From Mesostigma viride (Eukaryota > Streptophyta > Mesostigmatophyceae > Mesostigmatales > Mesostigmataceae): a stretch of DNA of 63,500 nucleotides. The notes below the pieces were generated by a model. It searched no databases. It had not been told where the DNA came from and worked only from the letters and a program-made list of their open reading frames with translations. Shown one piece after another: positions 26,680 through 41,344 of this stretch; within the stretch, counting starts at the first letter, position 1, and each line of letters opens with the position of its first letter. The stretch covers positions 1,743,625 through 1,807,124 of the forward strand of contig RPFO01000130.1 in NCBI GenBank assembly GCA_009746045.1. The letters run 5' to 3'. The position numbers were made by a program, and so were the translations under genes.

Positions 26680-27352
26680 GACATATGGCTCCAACCTCAG
26701 TTCACAGCGCTGCAGACCGCGGCGCAGGCATCTGAGGCGCATGAGCACTGCACTTGTCTCTCAGGTGGAGGGCAAGTGTGGTGCGGCTCATGAAGAAGCT
26801 TGAAGCCATCACCGCCCACACCGAGGCCCTGGCCACACATGCAGGTCCCAAAGATATCTAGCGGAGCAGACGGCCACCATCGCATCCCAGCCACCGGGGG
26901 GCCCGGCTGGATGCTGGCGACCTCCTGCCCCTCTCCTATGCGGATCTGCTGCGGACAGCGACCGCCTCAAATGTTCACTGACGCCATCGCTACGAAACTC
27001 CAGGAGCTTGAAGACCTTCGCCAGGCACAACAACGGGAGGCAACCGACCGCGCTCGCCGCGACTGCCGGGTGGTGCTGCGTCGCTTACCCCAGAACCCAG
27101 GTGAGACGTCAACCACCCTTGCCGACGAGCTCAAGGACCAGCTCCTTACCCTCATGAGCCTCAGTGGTAGGTGAGGTAGAACTGCGTGGGTGCACACCGC
27201 CGGCCTTCCCCACTCTCGGGACAAGGCGGCTCCCCCACCAGTCCTGCTAACCTTCACCTAGCTCCCGTGAGGACAAGCAGCGGTTCCTTTTTCGTCGCAT
27301 GCAAGAGATTGCACGACCTCACATGGACGCTGGACGACGACCTGACCCCCAC

Positions 27353-27402
<50 letters not shown>

Positions 27403-28005
27403 GCGATCGACCTGTGGCCGGAATACCCGATCCGCCACAAGCAGGACCCCCAGAAGCCCAAGGTGTACTGGAGGGGCGGGGACCTGATGATCAACCACAA
27501 GATGTGGACGCCCCCTGCGGGCTAGAATTGCTTGAATGGCCCTAGCTTGTATCCATTGGTAGTCACTGCCGCCATGGCAGCCAAGCCTAGAATGTTTGCC
27601 TAGCTGTGCCACCACTGATACCTAGTCACGTGCACCGCTAACACACGGTACACACCCCGTTCATACAACCAGCCATAGCCTTAACCGACTAGCTTAGTCG
27701 TTGTACAGCCATGCTACGTCCTGGCTAGACTGCTATGATCGATCAGATTACTTGCCCACGCTCCTTGTTATGATATGCTCACATGGGTCATATTGCACCC
27801 ACAAAGCTTGCCGGATCGTCTAACGTGTCCGATCGCAGCTGTACGTGGCATGCCTCTGCGGGCATGAACGGGAGAAAGGGGGTCTCTGCCCTTTCTTCCT
27901 GTTGTGCACACTTCATAGTTGTCTCACTTCACACAGGGATTAAAAGCACCTCGGTGCTCCGTGACTCCCCAACGGGAGCACGAGTTCGATTAACTAATTA
28001 ATCTT
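26680..28005 (+). pseudogene. ORF1-bearing retroelement, copy 2, broken by micro-insertions
   Basis: Aligns throughout with copy 1, including the 3' UTR and terminal hairpin plus TTAA-type tail. Frameshifts come largely from 4-bp insertions that make palindromes: CATGCA at 26838 and 27298, CCGGCC at 27200, GATCGA at 27405, GTACGT at 27841. A CAG repeat has also expanded at 27355-27398 where copy 1 has CAGCAACAGCAG. Confidence 0.85.
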
Positions 28006-28119
28006 AATCCCAGTATGTGCATGCAGGAAGAAAGGGCAGAGATCGGGCCTTTCTCCTTCATGCAAGAGGCATGCCACCGTCGGCTGTCATCGATGAGGCC
28101 CATTGTTAATCCACTCACG

Positions 28120-29857
28120 GTCCTAAATTTAGGACTTTGTCCTAAATTGTCCTAGAGGTCACTATAACCGAGGTACCGGGTAGGGGGGGTCACTATATGG
28201 TCCGTACCCCATGTCCACCGTACCCGGTATGATGTACCCGACCCGTGGTACCGGCACATGGTACCCGGATTCCGTACCCGGGTACCGGGTATAATGGCGG
28301 GAAAGTAGGTACCTCGACCAAAAATATAACCGATTTTGGAGCGAAAAAGTGGGTGCGGGAATGAAGTGAGGTGGATATGGCGACCTGACAATCGTGGCCG
28401 GCGTTTTCACGTGCGTTTATCATTTCGGGCGCCCAGTAGCAAAAACGAAAGGTTGTTAGTTATGCTTAAAGGCTGTGAATATTTTCTGCGCAAGTTTTTA
28501 TGTGTAGCGCTGTATCACAGCGGCACAACACAAATGGGTCGCAGATCGCCTGCTCGCGGAGGGTCGATTTTGGCACAAACATGTTAGTGTATTAGCAATG
28601 GTGGTGCGAATCAAGCCAGGAAATTTTTGTGGACGATTTTTATTTTAGTCTGGAGTTTAGAAACGGAGTATTTGACATGGGAGCGCCTGGGCCGTGATAT
28701 TCTTGCCCGATTTCCATTGTCGACCATGTTTTAGGGACGTTCAGGCTGGGCAGCGAGCGCACCTTATAGGTCTTCACTTTCGGTATTTCTTGGACCTAGA
28801 ACGCAGCACAAGCGTGGTTTATATCATTGTCGAACCGGTTGGCCAGCTTTGGTGCGCTCAGCTCTCGGAAAGCTGACCTCGCTGCGGATTTCAGCGACTT
28901 TTTTGCAACCATCTGGAATGAGGCGACGTAAGTAGCAGGTAAGTGCCGGGTTGTCCTAGATCATGAGTGTAACTGGCAACGCTGTCGTGGTGTTTTGAGT
29001 CAGCCAGCTATGCCTAAAAAGAGGGGACGCTCTCTGTGCACATAACTGTCACACATAGTTGGTTTACGTCATACAATTTTTTACGTCTCTATCTTCGTCG
29101 TCCGCTGCAGCTAAAACACACATGCGTAAGAGCAGTTTTACTCATGTGTTAGTTATAAACCATTGTCCTATGGCCTGCAGTCGTTCAGGGTGTTCTCAGA
29201 CAGTATATACAGTATGGTTTACGTGTTACATGCACGCTGAATTCGCTCACAAAGCGTTGCATGTTAGCACAACGTTGTTTTGTAACTTGATTTGGCTGCA
29301 TTCATGTGTTAGTTGCAATGCAAATGCAATGTTTTTTCATCGCTGGGTGGTGGCCAGCATGTCCGTGATGTCAAAGAAGGTTTGGCATATGCTTAGAGAA
29401 AGTTTACCGCAAGGGGTGGGCCATGTTCAAGCCGGGCAACCTCAGCAACCATGCAACCCTATATTGCATTACCTGCACCATCTGTGACACCGTTAATCAC
29501 GCGTATATATAGAGGCAGCCACAGCAGGGTATGGCCTTGTTATACGCTGCCCCGCCATCCCAAGGCCTCGTAGGGTCCCCTAGCGCTTGTAAGATGCTCA
29601 AGGGACCGTGTGGATAGCATGGTCATGCGTTGACAATAATTGGTCCTAATGGTCCTAAAACCCACATTTTGGCCAAATTCGCGCTTTGAGGTCTGGCAGG
29701 TGGCAGGGCCCATTCATGCACTAAATGTAATTATTTGACCCCAGGTTTTTGATGCCAACTAAAAAAGTGTGTTATCTGTCATGGGAACGAATGCCAGGGT
29801 CAAATTTTAATGTTTGCATGTATATATTTTAATTCAAAGTGGTCCTAAATTTAGGAC
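28120..29857. other. 1.7-kb segment bounded by identical palindromic 20-mers
   Basis: GGTCCTAAATTTAGGACTTT occurs at 28119-28138 and 29841-29860. Its core GTCCTAAATTTAGGAC is a perfect 16-bp palindrome. Between them lie GGTACC-rich repeats (28170-28300) and sequence without recognisable coding. Partial GGTCCTAA copies sit near 29640-29655. It could be a non-autonomous DNA element, but no target duplication was found. Confidence 0.35.
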
Positions 29858-29884
29858 TTTTTCTGGGAAGATTAACACCATGGG

Positions 29885-31110
29885 CCGGGGTAAGGATTAT
29901 TAATTAATAAATTAATTAATTAATTAAGATTATTAATTAATAATTAATAACTCCGTTGGGAGTACATGTAGCACATATCCCTGAGAAGGGGCATATTATT
30001 CTGGGCTACTTCCTGCAAGGGTAGGGTGTAAACTACACCTGCTCTGGGGTAAGGATGCTATGGGGTAAGGATGTCGTGCTTAAATGCCATGCATGAGAAA
30101 AGACTCGGAGTCCTCACCTGCCGGCTAGTCGAAGTCACTTGACGATGACGTTATGGCTGCGCTTGGTGATGTCGGCCTCCTCGCGGAGGTCGAGCGTTTG
30201 TTGCTTGAGCTGTGCTGCGATGGTGGAGGCGGTGGAGTTGGTGTGGTGCTTTAGCATGTCGGCCCAGGTCTGGGTGGGAGGAGCATCGTCGGCAGGGCCA
30301 GCAGGTGCTGGGCGGGCGGCAATGTCCTGCACTGCCTGGGCGGTGAGGCCTGCGGTGTTTTGCAGGCACTCAATGGCAATGGCGATTGCGATGCTGGTCG
30401 ATGTCGAGGAGCTGGGCCGGGCGGTGATGGCGTCGGTGGCGGGGGTCGGGTGGCGGTGGAGGCGGAGGCGAGGCGGAGGGTGGACGTGGCGGTGGAGATG
30501 GTGTGGAGCTCGGCATGCAGTCCGAGCGTGCAACCCAAGCCTGCCACATCTGCAGCTCGACCTTCACGTGCTGCTCGACAGCGTGAGGTCGCGGATCGTG
30601 TCGGTCACAGCGGTGGGGGAAAAAATCTGGGCGTCGGAGCGTCCGAGGAGGGAGCAGAGGGTGCAATTTGTTGAAGGTTGGGACGGGTGTAGCTTGGAAG
30701 CTTTGCAGCCGTACCGTAAGAGTTGTCACCTGATCGACCGCAGGCGAAAGCCGCGGCTAGCCCGTATGTGGAGTGCGTAGCACAGTTCCATGAAGGGTGT
30801 CGTACGTCGCGTTAAACAGGACGTGCAGCTGTTCACTCGGACCTTTCTGCCAAAAGTGCGGCTCGTCGATGGGGAAAGCGTACAAATGGCTGGGTGGCTC
30901 GGCGGGACGACTGCACTTGGGCTCGGGAGAGGACGACGGCGAGGCCGAAGAAGGGGCCGAATGTACCACTAAAGCTTGGGAAGTGGTACTGCTGCCTTCC
31001 AGGCCGGGCAGCGGAACCCTAGGCGTATGAGCTTCCTGCGTAGCTTCAGGGCTCAGCGGTGCCGCTAAGCTGCGCTGCGTGGAGGTGCCTTTGTTCGTCA
31101 TGATATTGCA
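29885..31110 (-). mobile_element. Third ORF1-type retroelement, minus strand, degraded
   Basis: A minus-strand frame beginning at 31101 (MTNKGTSTQR) and a second stretch ending at 30135 (TWADMLKHHTNSTASTIAAQ, then LDLREEADITKRSHNVIVK) match the SYADLLRSATASTTDAIATK region of the intact ORF1 in order and spacing. The 3' part (30130-29885) has a UTR shared with 41350-41640, ending in a hairpin (TACTCCCAACGGAGT) and a TTAATTAA tail. Confidence 0.65.
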
Positions 31111-31310
31111 TAATAGCTTTGGGAAAATATATCAGTGTGTGCGTCTTAGAAAGACGAAGCGATTGTGATATTCATGGCCAAATTTGGTGCCCAAACGTGA
31201 AAGTTATCAGCTCCGCCGTCAGCCATGGCTACCGCGTGGCTCGACTCAGAGAGAGGTCTTCCCTCTAGCTAGATCTTTAACTCTTTAATGGACCAAGCCT
31301 GTGCTCATTA

Positions 31311-31376
31311 TAAAATATCAAGGAGACAACCAGCGCAGGCCAGAAATCAGGAGAAATCGGGGGGGGATAAAATATG
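31311..31376 (+). mobile_element. Interspersed repeat core copy
   Basis: ATCAAGGAGACAACCAGCGC followed by AGGCCAGAAATCAGGAGAA. Same family as the copies near 5858, 37664, 51046, 51548 and 56157. Confidence 0.7.
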
Positions 31377-31462
31377 TCAATCATCATTGTGCTCAATGAG
31401 GCAGCCGGTCTTGATCAATGCATGCCGGCATGCCATAATAAACAGGATGCATGCCATGCAAC

Positions 31463-32518
31463 GTGAAAGAGCACGGCGGGGTTAGACCTGGTTACCGCCT
31501 TGCCGACCTGATTTATGCGGATGATACCACCCTCATCGAGAGCCCCGAGCACATTCAGACCTGGCTGGACTGCCTGGGCCTGGAGGCGCGGGCGGTGGGG
31601 TTGGAGATTAGTGTCAAAACCGAGGCGATGGTGATTGGGGCCTCCAGTAAACCACCGCTGCCGCGCCTGCTCGACGGGACGGAGGTCCCGTTCCGCGACC
31701 GCTTCAAGCTGTTGGGGAGCTGGCTTCCTGACACCGCCGACGATGTGGACACCCGCATCGGCCTTGCCTGGGCCAAGCTCCGTTCGCTCACACCCTACTG
31801 GCGCTCGAAGGGCCTGGGCGGGCACCGCAAGCGCATGCTCTTCAAGGTCCTCGTCCTCACGGTGCTCACGTATGGCGCCGTGGCGTGGACCCTCCCACCC
31901 AAACTGGCAGCTAGGCTAGACGGCACGGTTTACAGGATGCTCCGACAGGTCCTTAACGTAGGTTTTTCCGAGCGTCCGTCATCCGAGTCTTTATATCATG
32001 GCATGCCTCGTGTTTCGGACGAGATTAGGCAGCGTAGGATAGAATTTGTAGGACACCTTGCCCGCACCAGCCAGGTCGACACCACCCTCGGTCTGGCCGG
32101 CCCCCAGCGGCTTGGCCAGCCAGGGCGGCACATTCTGACCTGGCCTGGCCCCGCGGACATTCCCAAACGGGTAGGGAAACCTGTCACGAACTACGTTCAG
32201 ATGTTGCTGGACGACCTAGTGGTCCCAGCCCAGTTTGAGCACCGCATCCACTCTCTCTCCCGTCTTTGGACTGTCATGCAGGACAAGACGCGGTGGAAGA
32301 AGATTGTCAAGGCGCACACGCCCGACCCTGTGGGCAAGCCACCTCCCCCCAAGCGGAGGAGGCGTTTTGATGAGTAGTGTAGTTAGGACTTTTCTAGATA
32401 GCTTAGCGTTAGGATAGTTCGATTACGCGGCTTCCCCCACCCCATCCATCATGGAATATGTGCTACATGACCTCCCCACGGAGGCATGTTATAATTTAAT
32501 TTAATTTAATTTAATTTA
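31463..32518 (+). mobile_element. LINE family A, 5'-truncated insertion with 12-bp target duplication
   Basis: Flanked by ATGCCATGCAAC at 31451-31462 and 32519-32530. The frame is open from the RT active-site region (LIYADDTTLIES) through LLGSWLPDTADDVDTRIG, VLTVLTYGAVAWTL and GHLARTSQVDTTLGLAGPQR to a basic end KPPPPKRRRRFDE, stop at 32375-32377. The 3' UTR ends in a CTCCCCACGGAG hairpin and a (TTTAA)n tail. The intact frame and clean duplication suggest a fairly recent insertion. The family is a non-LTR RT, probably L1-like. Confidence 0.9.
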
Positions 32519-32694
32519 ATGCCATGCAACAAACTATGAATGCACATTTTTATGAAATAAGTACCAACTCCAGGGCAAACGTTCACCACAATTTTATTCA
32601 TTACAAAAGCATGGATGACAAGACTCCAAGCTGGTGAATATTGCATGTCAGGTTTTATGATCCCAGCCGTTGCAACCCAAGCAACTGCCCCCCC

Positions 32695-35600
32695 TCACTT
32701 CTTCACTGTGCTGAAGTACACGCCCTGCGTAGCCCTCCAAACGGTGTTTGCCGACCGGTCCCGCCCGATCGCCACCTGATGTGCCAGCAGTGAGTTCCAA
32801 CCACAGACAAGAGAATAGGAGGAGTAAGCATGACAATGTATGCATTCCGACCACAGAGAAGCAAATGGGAAGAGTTAGCATGCAAATGTCAAATGAGATG
32901 ATTCAGTGCAGGGCGTCAAAGTAAGGTCAACGATTCGAACAAACTTGAAATCTAAGGCCTGAACCGCTACCGCAGCATCCAATGTGTCTTACATAAACCT
33001 TCAAGAATCCCCTCAAATCCTGCTACCCCCAGACCTGCCAACGTGACCTGCCCGTTGCCTAGCACACAAACTTCACTATTTGATTGGCACCTCACCTCTT
33101 GCTGCTCCATGTTCGGAAACATGACCTACTTTCTGCCTCACGCACATATAACAGAGCTCCTTTGTTGGCTAGTCCCCTCACCTCCTGTTGCCCCACGATC
33201 GGAGCGCCAAACTTGACCTGCTCGCTACTCGACAAGTATCCCTGCATCCCTGTGTGGAACAGCCGCAGGCGCGCGTCACGGTCCCAGTAGCCCGACTTGG
33301 GGTTGGACTCCATCTCGATCCTGGCGGCGACAGGTGGCGGCGGCCAACAGGACGAGATGTAGCGATGTCAGGGGAGTGGCAGATGAGAGGTGATGATGAG
33401 AGGTGGCGGCGGAAAATAGTTGGCAACGGCCGACAGATGGCGACCCCATCTGGCGGCGATGGCATATCGGAGGTGACGAGAAAGCTTACGAGGAGTACAC
33501 AGGAGTGAGAGGCAACACACGGCAAAGGAAACACGAGCTTTGCTGATGGCAAGGGTCAAGGCGACAAGAGCAAAGGCGACACCAGCTTTGCTGATGGGAC
33601 AAGCAAAGGCAGCCTGAGGCGAATGGATGCACCCCATAGGCAGCAGCCAACCCTATTTGATTTACTCGTGGCCAAAGCAAGAATCAACTAGAGCTGCTCC
33701 CATGCCAATGAGCCACTCACGTCCCCCGCTTTGCCTAGTTCCAGTTAACCTCTAGTTTCACCTCTTCTTGATGTTCTCACACACAAAGCCGCTATTATGC
33801 CTCCATGATTCTTCTATGATCAATTTATTCTATTGTTATTCTATTATTATTGATTATTGTCATTATGAACTTGCCGTACTGACTACCGGCATTCCCCTGA
33901 CTATCCCATCCCAGTGCCACTCGTCCACAAACCGGTCAGAAAGCAGCTTCGAACATGAACACCCACCACGGGTGCTTCACCACGGGCGGCACTTCTCGCA
34001 ACTTGGAAGTCGTACCATGCTAAGCTGGCATGATGTTTCGCCGTTCCCTAGTGCACTTGTTGCCACCCACGTCTCCACGGGTCGCCCTCATCACCACAGC
34101 TGCATTAGCATGCCCACGTCACCATGCTGAAGACGTATGATGCGACGATGTCTATGAATTATGATACCAAACTATTGTCTATGAATTATGATACCAAACT
34201 ATTCAGACTAGAGATAACTCCACGCACGTCCACGGGCCACCCTTGTCACTCCTGTCCCACAGCAGCCGTCCTCCCTCAACAACACCATTATTATAACACT
34301 GTAGCAGCGGTACAGTACGTAGTGCACTTCCACCCAAATCCCCAGGTCGCCCTCGTCAACATGTTGGGGGCATGCAATGTTCTGGTAACTATACACAGTG
34401 TAGTATCCTATTTTTATTACAGATCGCTTCACCCACCTTCCACAGGTTGCCCTCGTCACTTGCATCGGGTGCCCCGAAGCAACGAACCTATAACACTGAA
34501 TACACACTATAATGCCCTATTCAGACTACACATAATTCCACTCACTTCCACAGGTCGCCCTCGTCGCTTGAATCGGGTGCCCCGAAGCAGCTGACCTCCC
34601 ACCCCCCTGAGAGCGGCGACTGGTGGCGGTGCGAGTGCAGCCACTTGCGCGTCTTCATATGCATCAGCCGCACAAGGTCGCCGTTCTTGAACGGCTTGCC
34701 CTGGGGGCACTCCTTGTCCTTGGGCCCGAACACCAGCTGAGAGCCATAAGTGACCCCACCCCACCCCACCCCACCCCACCCCACCCCACCCCACCCCACC
34801 CCACCCCACCCCACCCCACCCCACCCCACCCCACCCCACCCCACCCACCCCACCCACCCCACCCACCCACCCCACCCCACCCCACCCCACCCCACCCACC
34901 CCACCCCACCCCACCCCACCCCACCCCACCCCACCCCACCCACCCCACCCCACCCCACCCCACCCCACCCCACGCCCCCAATGCAAACCGGGGCACCATG
35001 AACCACCAAAAACACCAAAAACACCACCATCATCATCACCGCCACCACACCATCACCGCAATAAGCGAGCGGGGCAACCAAGAATATGCATATGAATGCA
35101 GACAAACATACACACGCGCACGAAAGAAAGCGTTTCGGCAGAAGAAAGACTTGGGTTAAGGCACAGACCGGGGGAACCGAACCTTCTATCCCTCATCTAC
35201 GTTCATGCCCAGGCCCAAGGCCGCGATTGATTTTGGAACCGCGGGCGGGAACGAACCCTGTGCTCCTGCGGGAATATATCTACCGCAAAGGTTTCGATGT
35301 CTCTGCCACGCACGGATGTAGCTCCGGCGCACTAAGTGTGTGTAGGACGGCACACGCGCCACTTACCCAGAGACTGTTGGCGTCGTCCTCGTTGGTGTTC
35401 CCGGTGACCGACTGCTGGCCACTACCGGTACCGTAATTCACTTCATGAGAATGAAGATGTGCTTTGCTTACAACGTGTTGTAATTTAATGGCGCTCCCAC
35501 AAGTAACCTGCACGACATTTCAAGAATCACAAACCATTTCAAACCGGAATGAAGCTTGAAGTGCTTTGTTTTTCTTTCCAGGAGCTCACGTTGCTACAAC

Positions 35601-35769
35601 TTCTTTGCCCGTTTGCCCAGCAAATGACACAATCGAGGCAATTTCTACATTCTTCTGGCCCTACCTGCTCTGCCTTCGGAAGGTCGATTCCGCCATCGTC
35701 CCCCAAAACAGCAAGGACAAAAAACAATGTGGCAAACACTACAAAAAAACTCGCATGAAAATTGTTCAT
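32695..35769 (-). CDS. SDF2: SDF2-like ER protein with three MIR domains
   Basis: Exons: 35769-35665, 35507-35367, 34736-34546, 33320-33182, 32775-32695. All are GT-AG with consistent phases, 657 nt, 218 aa plus TGA, the same length as I recall for plant SDF2. The signal peptide is MNNFHASFFVVFATLFFVLA. MIR 1: GSAIKLQHVVSKAHLHSHEV and GSGQQSVTG. MIR 2: LVRLMHMKTRKWLHSHRHQS and SGGWEVSCFG. MIR 3: ARLRLFHTGMQGYLSSSEQV and GQQEV. The end is ANTVWRATQGVYFSTVKK. SDF2 works with ERdj3B and BiP in ER folding and quality control of glycoproteins. I see no KDEL-type tail. Intron 2 holds a (CCCCA)n array beside the exon-3 acceptor; intron 3 holds about four degenerate copies of the exon-3 end plus donor. 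Confidence 0.93.
33990..34545 (-). repeat. About 110-bp degenerate repeats copying the SDF2 exon-3 end and donor
   Basis: The exon-3 end and donor (plus-strand CTCACTTCCACAGGTCGCCC, 34541-34560) recur in intron 3 near 34436 (CACCTTCCACAGGTTGCCCT), 34329, 34214 and 34067, with neighbouring sequence such as GCCCTATTCAGACTA also repeated. Spacing is roughly 105-150 bp and divergence rises away from the real junction. Confidence 0.85.
34753..34973 (+). repeat. (CCCCA)n minisatellite in SDF2 intron 2
   Basis: About 44 five-base units with occasional CCCA, ending about 15 nt from the exon-3 acceptor. On the transcribed strand it reads GGGGT repeats. Confidence 0.97.
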
Positions 35770-36722
35770 TCTCTTTTTATCAAGTGCTAATCTTGTGTTC
35801 CCTCGCCGGGCGCAGATCCCCCGTCAGGAACAGCTGGCAAGCGCCAACCTGAAGCTATGTAGCTGGCTGTATGTAAACGTGACGCTATCGTTAACTGGCA
35901 AGAAAGACAGCTGACCGACAAGACCTTGCTCACATAACGCCTGTGCCACGAGCTTGGTGAAATATTGCAGACATGGCCACGTCCTTGTTGTTATTCAGCG
36001 GAGGAACGCGAACGTTCGCCAGCTGCCAAGCTGTTGGGCCTCCGTATCCCTGGGGTACTGGAAGGTCATATCCAGAGCTTTGCGTGCAGGGAGACGAGAG
36101 GTCACATCCCACACTTTGCTCGGCTGGGACACATCCTTGTACAGTACATCGTTGTACAGTACAGTACAGTCAGCGCCACGGCCCCTTCCGGCACCCCTGC
36201 AAGGATCTGGCGATCTTACCGCCTGTACTCCGACTCGCTGCTCATGTGCGGCGTGGGACACAACAACAACAAGAACAAACAACAACTGCGTCATCTTAAT
36301 CCGTCTCTCACTGCCAATTGGGTGCGCACAATCGGTTGAAATTGTTGTGGACAGTTGTCCTACCATGCGCTCGTGGGTTAGAAATCTCTCATTGGCTGAT
36401 ACGATCTTGACCGCGACTTCCAGAGATTCTGTATCGGTATCGTCTTCGACTTTGGCCTCAGTTTGGAGCCGCAACTCCATCCGAGCTAGATCAACTGCTG
36501 AGGTGGAACTCCCGGTTGGCTTGGCGTGCCATGTTCAGCCATCCTGCAGCCAGCGGGCGTCGTCCTGCATCCAGCTTGCATGCATGCCGCATCACGCCGA
36601 AGGCATGCGCGCAACAAATTGCCCCGCACCCACGGCAGCAACTGTCTCTATCCACACTAAAGTAATACGTCAGCTGAGCAGGTAGCCAAGCCCACCCTCG
36701 CACCCCGCTTGCTTCTGTCGCT
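35770..36722. promoter_or_regulatory. Divergent intergenic region between SDF2 and stearoyl-ACP desaturase
   Basis: About 950 bp between two start codons on opposite strands; it must contain both promoters. No specific element was recognised, and no repeat family seen elsewhere in the window intrudes. Confidence 0.5.
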
Positions 36723-39228
<2,506 letters not shown>

Positions 39229-40780
39229 ATGCCTCGCCGACTTTCTGAATGTATCGTTTGTTTGGGACGGTGGGCCTGCTCTGACTAATGCCTCACCGGG
39301 GAAGGAGGAAAGAGGGGTGGGCGGGGGGGAATGGGCAGCCCTGCTACATTTATCAATGAGACAACCAGCTTATGGCTGCTATGGCCGCAGACCTGGCCGG
39401 AAGGGATGGGCGGGTATTGCTCCTCTGGGTGTGGGCCCTGGCAGGGGGGAAGGGGAAGGACGGAGCTCTGGGGTTGCGCGTTGGCTTCCGTTCATGTTGA
39501 GTAGTGACACGGTCCCCATATAATAGGAAATGTTCAAACGGGGAACCGGGTGTAGGAGAGGTTGTATTTATCCAGCATGAGGAGAGCTCCCTCGGGAGCC
39601 TCCATTTGATCCCCCATCGGGGTGGGGGTGGTGGTGAATAGGGGGCACCAAATAGGGACGCTCGCATGTGTGACCCGACAAAGAACACCCTGGAGAACAC
39701 CCTGTCAGCACGTGGTCCCCAGAGAAGGGCCACCCTTGCCTTTTGGTTGGTTCGATCTCCCGGCTTCTTCGCATGGGGTACTTATGCTTAAGTGGCAGCG
39801 TGGCACTGGCTCCAAGGCGCCCTGCGGGAGGTCCACCCTGCAATTTGGGCCCTGGGACTGAGGGGCGTTGGCCCGGAATGACCTGACGTCTGGCACCGGG
39901 AAAGGCCGATAAAGACGGCGGGGGGGTGAAGGTGGGGGCGCAGGGTTTTACTCTACAAATAGTCTGCATGGTTTGGGAAAGGGATGTCATGGTGCCATAA
40001 GCGGATGGCCTGGCATCTGCTTGGATGATAGGCATCATGGCATACTGTAACCATCATGGGGAGGGGAGGGGGCCAGCGGAGCCAGGGAGGGGGGCGGGCA
40101 GGCGGACTTGTGGCAGGTGTGTCAGAAATAGGGATGTGCGTGATGGCAGCAGCCTTACATGCAGTACTGGAAAGAGGTGGGTCGTCCAAATGTCCCCGTT
40201 AAGATGGAATTCGCGGAGCAATGTGGAGCCCTGCTTACAATTGTCACTGACTGCAAAGGGTGTTGACTGCAATGGGAGCCCTGTGATGATTGATGCAAGG
40301 CCAGGTAGCCGTTCACGGGGCTTTTTTCCACCGAATTCTGGGAATAGCCCTACACTGGGTTGGTTGGTGGAGAGGATTGGAGGAGCCTCAAGGCCTCTTG
40401 ATGGGCTCGCTTCAGCCTGCCCTCATGCCCGGTTTTGCACCGGTGCGTCTGTCGCTGACAGGATGTGCCCCTGTTGGGTCGAGCCAAGCATGGCCCCTGG
40501 GTGTGACAGCTCGTGTGTACCCTCACTGACGACCATGATTGCTTGGCTCTGGATCTTCGGAGGCCTTTAGTTGCTCACAGGTGGAATTCGGCCTGCCGTG
40601 AGTGATACCTTAGTGTCCGGTTCTGGCAGGTTCAGGAGCCACACGCCCGGGCTGAGACTGTGTTGTGGCTGTATCGGCAATGCAGAGATGCACCACAACA
40701 GGGTGCTTTGATAGGCTGGACATGCGCCAGGTACTTGCTTAGGCCTCAGGGCAAAAGCTTTGCAATTCAACTATTTCGCC
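39229..40780. other. Intergenic, little recognised
   Basis: It holds the desaturase 3' UTR and, near 39351-39370, ATCAATGAGACAACCAGCTT, a short fragment of the interspersed repeat family. I see no credible gene. Confidence 0.4.
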
Positions 40781-40784
40781 ACGA

Positions 40785-40985
40785 ATTAATTAATTCGATC
40801 ATATGTAAATTCAATTAATTAAAATGACATGCGGTCCCGTTGGAGAAGATGACTCCGTCGGGAGTTCATTTAGCACGTATTCCATTGCTGGTGGGTGGGG
40901 GTGAGCGGAGCCGCGAAACTAGTAAGCTAACTCTAATCTTATCTAGTCTACCAAAATCCTAACTACTCTACTCAGTAAAGAGGAT
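40785..40985 (-). mobile_element. LINE family A-type 3' end fragment
   Basis: Minus-strand sequence runs from GAGTAGTTAGGATTTT through TCGCGGCTCC and CCACCCACCAGCAATGGAAT to a CTCCCGACGGAG hairpin and TTAATTAA tail. It parallels the 3' UTRs at 32375-32518 and 23765-23935. Confidence 0.8.
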
Positions 40986-40994
40986 GTCTGCTGT

Positions 40995-41170
40995 CCGCCT
41001 TCCCCGCGCGCCGTGGTGCCCACAACCCTGTAACTAGGACCTAGATAGCTTACATCATCCATTCCATCCCATCGATCCCATGTTCGATCCATTAATTAAT
41101 CCCATGTTCCTCTCCCACTGAGGACTTATGCTCACGTGACGCAGTCACGTGTCTATTTATTAATTAATGA
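40995..41170 (+). mobile_element. LINE family B 3' end with CACGTG hairpin and TTAA tail
   Basis: CCGTGGTGCCCACAACCCTG, then TAACTAGGACCTAGATAGCT, then CCATTCCATCCCAT match the 3' UTR after the RT at 51655-53235. The end is a palindrome, CACGTGACGCAGTCACGTG, followed by a TTAATTAA-type tail. The same end appears inverted near 51270-51370. Confidence 0.75.
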
Positions 41171-41239
41171 ATTCCCCGCGCGCGGGGTAAGGCTGGACCA
41201 GCTCGATCCCCTGCTCCTCACCTTCAATAAGTACATGGC

Positions 41240-41340
41240 GGATAATTAAGCTGTCGTTTCTTAAATGCCGCAAGAAGCTCTCGGGGACTTCCTACACGCT
41301 GGACGATGACTTCAGCAACAGCGGCGACGGGAGCTATTAA
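41240..41340 (+). pseudogene. ORF1 fragment
   Basis: Codes for FLKCRKKLSGTSYTLDDDFS, comparable to FLSRRKRLHDLTWTLDDDLT of the intact ORF1, then ends in a TTAA-type tail. Confidence 0.55.
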
Positions 41341-41344
41341 TTAA

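Noticed and set aside
28160-28600. Small gene near GGTACC-rich sequence
   Set aside because: Short frames with no recognisable motif, no splice-consistent extension, and biased by GGTACC repeats.
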